DNA of 12,255 nt from Paracoccaceae bacterium (GTDB lineage Bacteria > Pseudomonadota > Alphaproteobacteria > Rhodobacterales > Rhodobacteraceae): assembly GCA_003512825.1 (NCBI GenBank), contig DOOI01000196.1, positions 17,234-29,488 of the forward strand. The letters are read 5' to 3'. The notes under the pieces are model-generated. The model did no database searches, had not been told where the DNA came from, and saw only the letters and a program-made list of their open reading frames with translations. The position numbers and the translations under genes are program-made. Shown here piece by piece: positions 6,821 to 12,255 of the stretch (the stretch's first letter is position 1; every line of letters begins with the position of its first letter).

Positions 6821-6872
6821 GCGGCGGGACACCCCTCCCCAACGAGGGGCGCTTATCTGAGAGGGTAGCTAA
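6821..6872 (+). ncRNA. serC leader RNA, cis-regulatory element upstream of serC
   Basis: Two adjacent hairpins precede serC. The first pairs CCCCTC (6832-6837) with GAGGGG (6844-6849) around a six-base loop. The second pairs 6851-6858 with 6863-6869 (GCT, bulged T, ATCT with GGGT, AGC; two G-U pairs) around a GAGA tetraloop, and it contains the ribosome-binding site GAGAGGG. The Rfam serC leader of alphaproteobacterial serC-serA operons is described as having its last stem overlap the serC ribosome-binding site, which fits both the structure and the gene context. CCCTC of the first stem could also pair with GAGGG at 6861-6865, giving an alternative fold. The effector is unknown. The 5' boundary is a guess from the predicted promoter. 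Confidence 0.65.
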
Positions 6873-8021
6873 ATGGCTATTGAAGCACCGGCAACGCGGC
6901 CGGCTAATCCGCGTTTTTCGTCTGGCCCTTGTGCCAAAATTCCCGGTTTTTCGCTGGAGATGCTGAGCGACGCCCCTTTGGGCCGGTCGCACCGTGCCGC
7001 TGTTGGCAAGGACAAGCTCAAGGCCGCGATCGAGGGGACGCGTGACATTCTGGGCATTCCTGCCGACTATCGCATCGGGATCGTTCCTGCCTCGGATACG
7101 GGCGCAGTTGAAATGGCGATGTGGTCGTTGCTGGGGGCGCGCAAGGCCACGATGGTGGCTTGGGAAAGCTTTGGCGAAGGTTGGGTGACCGATGTTGTCA
7201 AACAGCTGAAGATTGACGCCGAGGTGAAGAAGGCGGGCTATGGTCAGATCGTCGATTTCGCCGAGATCGATTTTGACACGGATGTCGTTTTTACGTGGAA
7301 TGGCACGACTTCCGGGGTGCGTTTGCCCAATGACGACGCGATTCCGGCGGACCGGGCTGGTCTGACGATTTGTGACGCGACTTCGGCGGCCTTTGCGATG
7401 GACCTGCCTTGGGACAAGCTCGATGTGGTGACCTTCTCGTGGCAGAAGGTTTTGGGCGGCGAAGCGGCGCATGGCATGTTGGTGTTGAGCCCGCGCGCCG
7501 TGGCGCGGTTGGAGAGCTACACACCTGCCTGGCCGATGCCGAAGATTTTCCGCATGACCAAAGGCGGCAAGATCATTGAGGGAATTTTCGTCGGCGAGAC
7601 GATCAACACGCCTTCGATGCTGGCAGTGGAAGATTACCTTGTGGCGCTTGAGTGGTCGCGCAAAGTGGGCGGGCTCAAGGGGCTGATCGGGCGGGCGCAG
7701 GCCAATGCTCAGGTGATCTGGGATTTCTGCGACGCCAAGCCGTGGATTGCCAATCTTGCCGAAGATGCTGCGACGCGGTCGAACACGTCTGTGTGCCTCA
7801 AGTTTACCGATGATCGGATCACCGATGGCGCGGCCTTTGCCAAGGCAGTCGCTAAGCGGCTGGAGAAGGCGGGTGTTGCGCTGGATGTGGGGGCCTATCG
7901 TGATGCGCCCGCAGGATTGCGGATCTGGTGTGGTGGCACGGTGGAAACCGCGGATGTCGCGGCGCTGATGCCTTGGCTCGAATGGGCCTTTGAAGCTGAG
8001 ATCGCGGCGCTGAGCGCCTGA
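6873..8021 (+). CDS. serC: Phosphoserine aminotransferase SerC
   Basis: A 382-residue PLP enzyme that converts 3-phosphohydroxypyruvate and glutamate to phosphoserine and 2-oxoglutarate; the family also acts in pyridoxal phosphate synthesis. Visible features: [13 protein letters not shown] near the N-terminus, LGRSHR at 36-41 (phosphate-binding), [13 protein letters not shown] around 72-84, WNGTTSGVR at 142-150, CDATSA at 167-172, and [11 protein letters not shown] with the PLP lysine at K192. The start ATG at 6873 is preceded by GAGAGGG, which lies inside the leader hairpin. Sequence and length fit the alphaproteobacterial SerC form. First gene of serC-serA; 71 nt separate it from serA. Confidence 0.96.
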   Translation: MAIEAPATRPANPRFSSGPCAKIPGFSLEMLSDAPLGRSHRAAVGKDKLKAAIEGTRDILGIPADYRIGIVPASDTGAVEMAMWSLLGARKATMVAWESFGEGWVTDVVKQLKIDAEVKKAGYGQIVDFAEIDFDTDVVFTWNGTTSGVRLPNDDAIPADRAGLTICDATSAAFAMDLPWDKLDVVTFSWQKVLGGEAAHGMLVLSPRAVARLESYTPAWPMPKIFRMTKGGKIIEGIFVGETINTPSMLAVEDYLVALEWSRKVGGLKGLIGRAQANAQVIWDFCDAKPWIANLAEDAATRSNTSVCLKFTDDRITDGAAFAKAVAKRLEKAGVALDVGAYRDAPAGLRIWCGGTVETADVAALMPWLEWAFEAEIAALSA

Positions 8022-8033
8022 GCTTTTCAATGC

Positions 8034-8065
8034 GCGCAGGGCAGGAGACTTTTGCCCCGCGCTTT
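8034..8065 (+). promoter_or_regulatory. Hairpin in the serC-serA spacer, possible partial terminator or processing site
   Basis: GCGC-A-GGGC (8034-8042) pairs with GCCC-C-GCGC (8054-8062), eight GC-rich pairs with one A-C mismatch and an 11-base loop, followed by TTT. It lies 12 nt after the serC stop and 27 nt before the serA ribosome-binding area ends at the start codon. The short T-run suggests weak termination at most, or an mRNA stability element setting the serC to serA ratio. Function is inferred only from the fold and position. Confidence 0.45.
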
Positions 8066-8092
8066 CCCGAATTCAATATAAGGACCACTGAC

Positions 8093-9685
8093 ATGGCCCC
8101 TCGTGTACTCATTTCTGACGAACTTTCCGATGCCGCAGTGCAGATCTTCAAAGATCGTGGCATCGACGTGGATTTCCAGCCGCAGCTTGGCAAGGACAAG
8201 GATAAGCTGCTGGAAATCATTGGTAATTATGATGGTCTGGCGATTCGGTCGGCTACAAAGGTGACTGAGAAGATCATCGCGGGTGCGGCGAACCTCAAGG
8301 TGATCGGGCGCGCGGGTATCGGGGTGGACAATGTCGACATTCCCGAAGCGTCGAAGAAGGGCATCATTGTGATGAACACGCCCTTTGGCAACTCGATCAC
8401 AACCGCAGAGCATGCGATTGCGATGATGTTTGCTGTGGCGCGGCAGATCCCGGAGGCAAGCGCCTCGACCCATGCCGGGAAGTGGGAGAAGTCGAAGTTC
8501 ATGGGGGTTGAGCTGTTCAACAAGACTTTGGGCGTGATCGGTGCCGGCAATATCGGTGGGATTGTTTGTGATCGCGCGGTCGGTCTCAAGATGAAAGTCG
8601 TGGCCTATGACCCCTTCCTGTCGGAAGAGCGGGCGCAGGAGTTGAAGGTCGAGAAGGTGGAGTTGGACGAGCTGCTGGCGCGGGCCGATTTCATCACGCT
8701 GCACGTACCGATGACGGAGCAGACCAAGAACATTCTGAGCCGCGAGGCTTTGGCCAAGACAAAGCCGGGTGTCCGGATCATCAACTGTGCGCGCGGTGGA
8801 TTGGTGGATGAAGAGGCGCTGGCGGATGCGTTGAAGTCAGGTCATGTCGCGGGTGCGGCGTTTGACGTGTTTACGGTGGAGCCTGCCAAGGAAAACGTGC
8901 TGTTTGGTTTGCCCAATGTGGTGGTGACGCCGCACCTTGGGGCGGCTACCTCGGAGGCGCAGGAGAATGTGGCGCTGCAGGTGGCGGAGCAGATGTCGGA
9001 TTACTTGCTGACGGGGGCAGTGCAGAACGCGCTGAACATGCCGTCGGTGACAGCGGAAGAGGCCAAGGTCATGGGGCCTTGGATCAAGCTGGCGCAGCAT
9101 TTGGGCGCGTTTATCGGGCAGTTGACCGACGAGCCGGTGAAAGCGGTGAACATCCTTTATGATGGTGCTGTTGCGGTGATGAACCTCAAGGCGATGAACA
9201 GCGCCGTGATCGCCGGGATCATGAAAGCCTCGAACCCGGATGTGAATATGGTGTCGGCGCCCGTGATCGCCAAAGAGCGCGGCATTCAGATCTCGACGAC
9301 GAACCAAGACAAGTCTGGCGCGTTTGACGGCTATATCAAAGTGACTGTGGTGACATCGAAGCGGGAGCGGTCTGTGGCGGGGACGTGTTTCTCGGATGGC
9401 AAGCCGCGCTTTATCCAGATCAAGGGCATCAATATCGACGCCGAAGTGGGCGCGCATATGCTTTACACCACCAACGAAGATGTGCCGGGGATCATTGGCA
9501 CCTTGGGCAACACAATGGGCAAAGCCGGCGTGAACATCGCCAATTTCACCTTGGGCCGGGCGAAGGCCGGGGGCGAGGCGATTGCGCTGCTTTATCTCGA
9601 CGATGCGCCGAAAGCTGACGTGCTTAAGGCCTTGGGCGAGACAGGGCTCTTCCAGCAAGTCGCACCGTTGCAATTCGAGGTGTAA
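8093..9685 (+). CDS. serA: D-3-phosphoglycerate dehydrogenase SerA, long type with ACT domain
   Basis: A 530-residue enzyme that oxidises 3-phosphoglycerate to 3-phosphohydroxypyruvate with NAD+, the committed step to serine. Substrate domain at about 1-98 and 285-315; nucleotide domain between, with GRAGIGVDNVD (72-82), GAGNIGG (150-156) and D173 for NAD. Catalytic residues are R234 (CARGG), E263 (VEPA) and H281 (PHLGAATSE). Residues about 320-450 form the allosteric substrate-binding domain of long PGDHs, and about 455-530 an ACT domain (NEDVPGIIGTLGNTMGKAGVNI), the usual site of serine feedback. The ATG at 8093 is preferred because AAGGA lies eight bases before it and the protein then begins MAPRVLISDEL as in the family; the frame stays open back to an ATG at 8030, which would add 21 unconserved residues across the spacer hairpin. 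Confidence 0.96.
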   Translation: MAPRVLISDELSDAAVQIFKDRGIDVDFQPQLGKDKDKLLEIIGNYDGLAIRSATKVTEKIIAGAANLKVIGRAGIGVDNVDIPEASKKGIIVMNTPFGNSITTAEHAIAMMFAVARQIPEASASTHAGKWEKSKFMGVELFNKTLGVIGAGNIGGIVCDRAVGLKMKVVAYDPFLSEERAQELKVEKVELDELLARADFITLHVPMTEQTKNILSREALAKTKPGVRIINCARGGLVDEEALADALKSGHVAGAAFDVFTVEPAKENVLFGLPNVVVTPHLGAATSEAQENVALQVAEQMSDYLLTGAVQNALNMPSVTAEEAKVMGPWIKLAQHLGAFIGQLTDEPVKAVNILYDGAVAVMNLKAMNSAVIAGIMKASNPDVNMVSAPVIAKERGIQISTTNQDKSGAFDGYIKVTVVTSKRERSVAGTCFSDGKPRFIQIKGINIDAEVGAHMLYTTNEDVPGIIGTLGNTMGKAGVNIANFTLGRAKAGGEAIALLYLDDAPKADVLKALGETGLFQQVAPLQFEV

Positions 9686-9710
9686 TCCAAGTCTGAGGCT
9701 TGGCGAGAGA

Positions 9711-9739
9711 GGGCGGCCCCAACGCGGGCCGCCCTTTTT
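9711..9739 (+). terminator. Strong rho-independent terminator after serA
   Basis: A perfect 9-bp GC stem (GGGCGGCCC at 9711-9719 with GGGCCGCCC at 9726-9734), six-base loop, then five T at 9735-9739. It lies 26 nt after the serA stop. A second, smaller hairpin (CCAAG at 9687-9691 with CTTGG at 9699-9703) sits between the stop codon and the terminator. Confidence 0.92.
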
Positions 9740-10015
9740 GTGCCAAAGCGACGGACCCTCCCTCGCGCAGGGACGGGTCAGCACGGCAGAAGCGCAAGCT
9801 CTGCGACGTGGATCTTATGTTGAACGGGCTATTCGCCCTTTGCCTGGCAGTCCGGCGCTGAATGTCGGCATATCGCTTCGCGGGGTCATGCGGGGATTGG
9901 CCGCCCAATCCGCTTGCCGTCAGCCGTAGACCGCAAGGCAGCTTCTGTCGCAAGGTGATGCCGTGATGCGGGTGCTGGCCATGGTCTGAGGTGCAGGCTA
10001 TGGCTGGGGCAAAGC
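9740..10015. other. Hairpin-rich noncoding stretch between serA and the phosphoesterase gene
   Basis: No gene is convincing here. The stretch holds four stem-loops: GACCC/GGGTC with an inner CCCT/AGGG (9754-9779); GCAG, bulged A, AGC closed by a GCAA tetraloop (9786-9804); GGGC/GCCC (9826-9838); and a perfect 7-bp GGATTGG/CCAATCC with a CCGC loop (9894-9911). Short open frames on both strands run through the serA terminator or the hairpins and look like chance. It could be a small RNA, a repeat-derived element, or the leader of the next gene. I see no tRNA-like cloverleaf and no clear promoter for the downstream gene. Confidence 0.45.
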
Positions 10016-10027
10016 GGAGGGCCGGGC

Positions 10028-10741
10028 GTGATCTATGTTGTGGGCGATATTCACGGGCAGTTGGGGCAATTGGAGACGGCGCTGAACCGCATTGAGGCGG
10101 ATGGCGGTGGGCGGGTGATTTTCCTTGGTGATTTGATTGATCGTGGCGCTGATAGTCGGCGGGTGATCGAGACGCTGATGGAGGGGCAGGCCGCGGGGCG
10201 AGATTGGCATGTCCTCAAGGGCAATCACGACCGATTGGCCGCACGTTTTTTGCGGCCCGAGCCGATGTATGATCCGCAGATCCTGATTGGGCTGGATTGG
10301 TTGGCGCCGAAGATTGGCGGGCGGGAGATGTTAGCCTCTTATGGGGTCACCGTGACGGATCAGATGCGCTATTTTCAGATTCACGCCGAAGCCATGGCAG
10401 CGGTGCCGCAGGCACATATCGATTTTCTGGACGGGCTATTGCCCACATTTGATGCCGGGGATTTCTTTTGTGCCCATGCGGGGATCAGGCCCGGGGTCGC
10501 TTTGGCAGATCAGAGTGAAGACGATTTGTGTTGGATCCGGAACGTGTTTTTGGATGATCGGCGGGCGCATCCGAAGTTGATTGTGCATGGCCATACGGCG
10601 GTGATGGCACCGGAGCATCACGGTAACCGGGTCAATCTAGACAGCGGGGCGGCGTTTGGGCGTGACCTGACGGCGGCGGTGTTTGAGGGCACGGATTGTT
10701 TTGTGCTGACGGATACGGGGCGGGTGGCGCTTTTGCCGTAG
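10028..10741 (+). CDS. PPP-family metallophosphoesterase (bacterial Ser/Thr phosphatase-like)
   Basis: A 237-residue predicted cytoplasmic enzyme with the complete PPP metal-site set: GDIHG (6-10; D7, H9), GDLIDRG (34-40; D35), GNHD (65-68; N66, H67), CAHAGIRPG (H150), and HGHT (187-190; H189). The short length and spacing match the phage-lambda/PrpA-like protein phosphatases and ApaH-related enzymes; substrate may be phosphoprotein or a dinucleotide polyphosphate and cannot be decided here. The start is GTG at 10028, supported by GGAGG at 10016-10020 seven bases upstream and by the family's GDxHG motif lying close to the N-terminus. It stands alone between the serA terminator and the thiolase gene. 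Confidence 0.9.
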   Translation: MIYVVGDIHGQLGQLETALNRIEADGGGRVIFLGDLIDRGADSRRVIETLMEGQAAGRDWHVLKGNHDRLAARFLRPEPMYDPQILIGLDWLAPKIGGREMLASYGVTVTDQMRYFQIHAEAMAAVPQAHIDFLDGLLPTFDAGDFFCAHAGIRPGVALADQSEDDLCWIRNVFLDDRRAHPKLIVHGHTAVMAPEHHGNRVNLDSGAAFGRDLTAAVFEGTDCFVLTDTGRVALLP

Positions 10742-10760
10742 CGTTGCGCTCCCTTTTTTT
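10740..10760 (+). terminator. Weak terminator-like hairpin after the phosphoesterase gene
   Basis: AGCG (10740-10743), loop TTG, CGCT (10747-10750), then CCC and seven T (10754-10760). The stem has only four pairs and begins inside the stop codon, so it is at best a weak terminator. Without it, the phosphoesterase and thiolase genes could be co-transcribed across the 66-nt gap. Confidence 0.3.
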
Positions 10761-10807
10761 CAGGGCATCGGCTAGGGTTTGCACGACTCGTGATTTGGGA
10801 GAGAGAC

Positions 10808-11983
10808 ATGACTGATATCGTAATTCTGGGTGGTGCGCGCACCGCGATTGGCACGTTTGGTGGTGCTTTGGCGGCTGTGCCTCCGGCGCAGTTGGGCACG
10901 ATTGCGGCCAAGGAAGCGATGGCGCGCGCAGGTGTAGAGCCGGGCCAGATTGGGCATGTCGTGTTTGGTCATGTGATCAATACCGAGCCACGCGATATGT
11001 ATTTGAGCCGGGTTGCGGCGATGGGCGCGGGTGTGCCGGATACGACACCCGCGATGAACGTCAATCGGCTGTGTGGGTCGGGCGCACAGGCGATTGTTTC
11101 GGCGGTGCAGAACCTGATGCTGGGCGATGCGGATTATGCGCTGGCAGGTGGAGCGGAGAGCATGAGCCGCGCGCCCTATATCGTGCCTGATCAGCGCTGG
11201 GGCGCGAAGATGGGTGATATTCGCACGCTCGATATGATGCTGGGCGCGCTGCACTGCCCGTTTGGCACCGGGCATATGGGTGTGACGGCGGAAAATGTGG
11301 CGGCTGAGCATGGTGTGAGCCGTGATGATCAGGACGCCTTCGCGCTGCAATCACAGGAGCGGGCGGCGGCCGCGATCGCGGCGGGATATTTCAAGGAGCA
11401 GATCGTTCCTGTGGAAGTGACTGTGAAGCGGCAAGCGGTGATGTTTGACACTGATGAGCACCCAAAAGCCACGAGCCTAGCGGCGCTGGGCGGATTGAAG
11501 ACGGTGTTTCGCAAGGATGGCACTGTGACCGCGGGCAATGCTTCGGGGATCAATGACGGGGCAGCCGCGATTGTGTTGGCGCGGGGCGATGCCGCAGCGA
11601 AGGCGGGGCTAACGCCGTGTGCGCGCGTGATCGGCTATGCCCATGCCGGGGTGCGCCCGGAAGTCATGGGCATCGGGCCAGTGCCTGCGGTGGAAAACCT
11701 GCTGAAGCGGACTGGTTTGAAGATTACGGATTTTGATGTGATCGAGTCGAACGAAGCTTTTGCCGCGCAGGCGATCGCGGTGAACAAAGGTCTGGGGCTT
11801 GATCCGGCCAAGGTGAACCCTAATGGCGGGGCGATTGCGTTGGGCCATCCCGTGGGCGCGACAGGTGCGATCATCACCGTAAAGGCGCTCTATGAGTTGG
11901 AGCGGATCGGTGGCAAGCGCGCGTTGATCACCATGTGCATTGGGGGTGGTCAAGGAATCGCCTTGGCAATCGAGCGGATCTAA
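10808..11983 (+). CDS. bktB: Beta-ketothiolase, BktB-type acetyl-CoA acyltransferase
   Basis: A 391-residue thiolase that condenses or cleaves acyl-CoA with acetyl-CoA. Catalytic residues are C89 (NRLCGSG), H347 (ALGHPVGATGA) and C377 (TMCIGGGQG), with NEAFAAQA at 315-322. The segments VINTEPRDMYLSRVAA (57-72), GGAESMSRAPY, WGAKMGD and MMLGALHCPF closely follow Ralstonia BktB as I remember it, more than PhaA or FadA. BktB accepts C4 and C5 beta-ketoacyl-CoAs, serving PHA synthesis and beta-oxidation; use in the last step of phenylacetate breakdown (beta-ketoadipyl-CoA) is possible but not shown. The ATG at 10808 is preferred because GGGAGAGAG lies just upstream and the next conserved residues start at once; a GTG six codons earlier is less likely. 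Confidence 0.92.
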   Translation: MTDIVILGGARTAIGTFGGALAAVPPAQLGTIAAKEAMARAGVEPGQIGHVVFGHVINTEPRDMYLSRVAAMGAGVPDTTPAMNVNRLCGSGAQAIVSAVQNLMLGDADYALAGGAESMSRAPYIVPDQRWGAKMGDIRTLDMMLGALHCPFGTGHMGVTAENVAAEHGVSRDDQDAFALQSQERAAAAIAAGYFKEQIVPVEVTVKRQAVMFDTDEHPKATSLAALGGLKTVFRKDGTVTAGNASGINDGAAAIVLARGDAAAKAGLTPCARVIGYAHAGVRPEVMGIGPVPAVENLLKRTGLKITDFDVIESNEAFAAQAIAVNKGLGLDPAKVNPNGGAIALGHPVGATGAIITVKALYELERIGGKRALITMCIGGGQGIALAIERI

Positions 11984-12011
11984 CTGATTTTCACAGTTTG
12001 AAAAAATTGAG

Positions 12012-12040
12012 AAAGGGGCCGCTTTGGTGGCCCCTTTTTT
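12012..12040. terminator. Bidirectional rho-independent terminator between bktB and the minus-strand gene
   Basis: GGGGCC (12015-12020) pairs with GGCCCC (12029-12034); the stem can extend by a G-U and a C-G pair to leave a TTTG loop. It is followed by six T on the plus strand (12035-12040) and preceded by AAA and an A-run, so the minus strand also gives a T-rich tail. It lies 31 nt after the bktB stop and just beyond the stop of the convergent gene. Confidence 0.9.
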
Positions 12041-12045
12041 GATGG

Positions 12046-12255
12046 TTAGTGCACGGTGTCGGAGAGCATCGCAGAGGTGGTGTCACCGTCATAGAACGGC
12101 GTCATCTGGGCGACGATGACGGCGTTTTCTTCGAGGGCGCGGTCCATGAGTGCGCGTTCCTCGTCGTCGATTTCATGGCCTTCGGCGAGGCGCTCTTCGA
12201 GGGTGCCGTAGCCTGTGACGTCAAGGGGGGCGAGATCGGCTTTTTTTAGGATGGT
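12046..12255 (-). CDS. Unrecognised acidic protein, C-terminal 69 residues (5' end outside window)
   Basis: Reading the minus strand from the window edge, one frame is open for 69 residues and stops in TAA at 12046-12048. The residues include LAPLDVTGYGTLEERLAEG, then an acidic helix-like stretch (HEIDDEERALMDRALEENA) and the C-terminus YDGDTTSAMLSDTVH. No start codon is needed because the gene enters from outside. Support for coding: the frame is open throughout, has a typical bacterial composition, and ends right at a bidirectional terminator. I do not recognise the family; no membrane segment or metal motif is visible in this part. The overlapping plus-strand frame at 12049-12249 is a shadow. 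Confidence 0.65.
   Translation of the reverse strand, partial: TILKKADLAPLDVTGYGTLEERLAEGHEIDDEERALMDRALEENAVIVAQMTPFYDGDTTSAMLSDTVH

Noticed and set aside
6420..8030. 536-residue minus-strand frame across serB 5' end, the intergenic region and serC
   Set aside because: It is opposite serC and crosses the leader RNA. The translation is Arg/Pro/His-rich and typical of antisense frames in high-GC DNA.
8837..9784. 315-residue minus-strand frame over serA
   Set aside because: It runs through the serA terminator hairpin and is rich in Arg and His; serA itself is unambiguous.
9826..9842. GGGC/GCCC with following TTT as a separate terminator
   Set aside because: The stem is four pairs only and the T-run is three; no transcript is known to end there, so it is listed only within the hairpin-rich stretch.
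9624..9953. 109-residue minus-strand frame in the serA downstream region
   Set aside because: Half overlaps the serA 3' end and terminator. There is no ribosome-binding site or recognisable domain, so the region is left as noncoding.

Overview
The window looks like a chromosomal segment of a marine Rhodobacterales (roseobacter-type) alphaproteobacterium. The evidence is moderately high G+C, a serC-serA operon with what looks like the alphaproteobacterial serC leader RNA, a compact paaABCDE cluster, and protein sequences that read like that group. There is no transposase, integrase, phage gene, tRNA, rRNA or CRISPR array. Codon and base use look even, so this reads as core genome and not an accessory island.

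Layout. (1) 1-340: the 3' end of a branched-chain aminotransferase gene (ilvE-type) and its terminator. (2) 341-1195, minus strand: an atypical extended SDR of the YeeZ type, transcribed away from the paa genes. (3) 1196-1304: a divergent control region with a perfect -10 box embedded in a 15-bp palindrome. (4) 1305-5545: paaA, paaB, paaC, paaD and paaE, tightly packed with overlapping or short junctions, followed 15 nt later by a class I SAM methyltransferase. (5) 5546-6615: a noncoding stretch with a G-rich hairpin element, then serB on the minus strand. (6) 6616-9739: a divergent intergenic region, the serC leader, serC, serA and a strong terminator. (7) 9740-10027: noncoding but rich in hairpins. 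(8) 10028-10741: a PPP-type metallophosphoesterase. (9) 10808-11983: a BktB-type thiolase with a bidirectional terminator. (10) 12046-12255, minus strand: the 3' end of an unrecognised acidic protein.

How the genes work together. PaaABCDE is the phenylacetyl-CoA epoxidase: PaaA catalytic di-iron subunit, PaaC structural partner, PaaB small subunit, PaaD for metal-centre maturation, PaaE reductase. The ligase (PaaK), the ring-opening and beta-oxidation genes and the regulator are not in the window. SerA, SerC and SerB are the complete three-step route from 3-phosphoglycerate to serine, with serB divergent from serCA. The thiolase may serve beta-oxidation or polyhydroxyalkanoate chemistry and stands alone.

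I see no clear-cut novel multigene system. The items most worth checking are the methyltransferase joined to the paa operon, the paa operator-promoter, the hairpin-rich region after serA, the hairpin between serC and serA, and the SDR lacking the usual Tyr/Lys pair.
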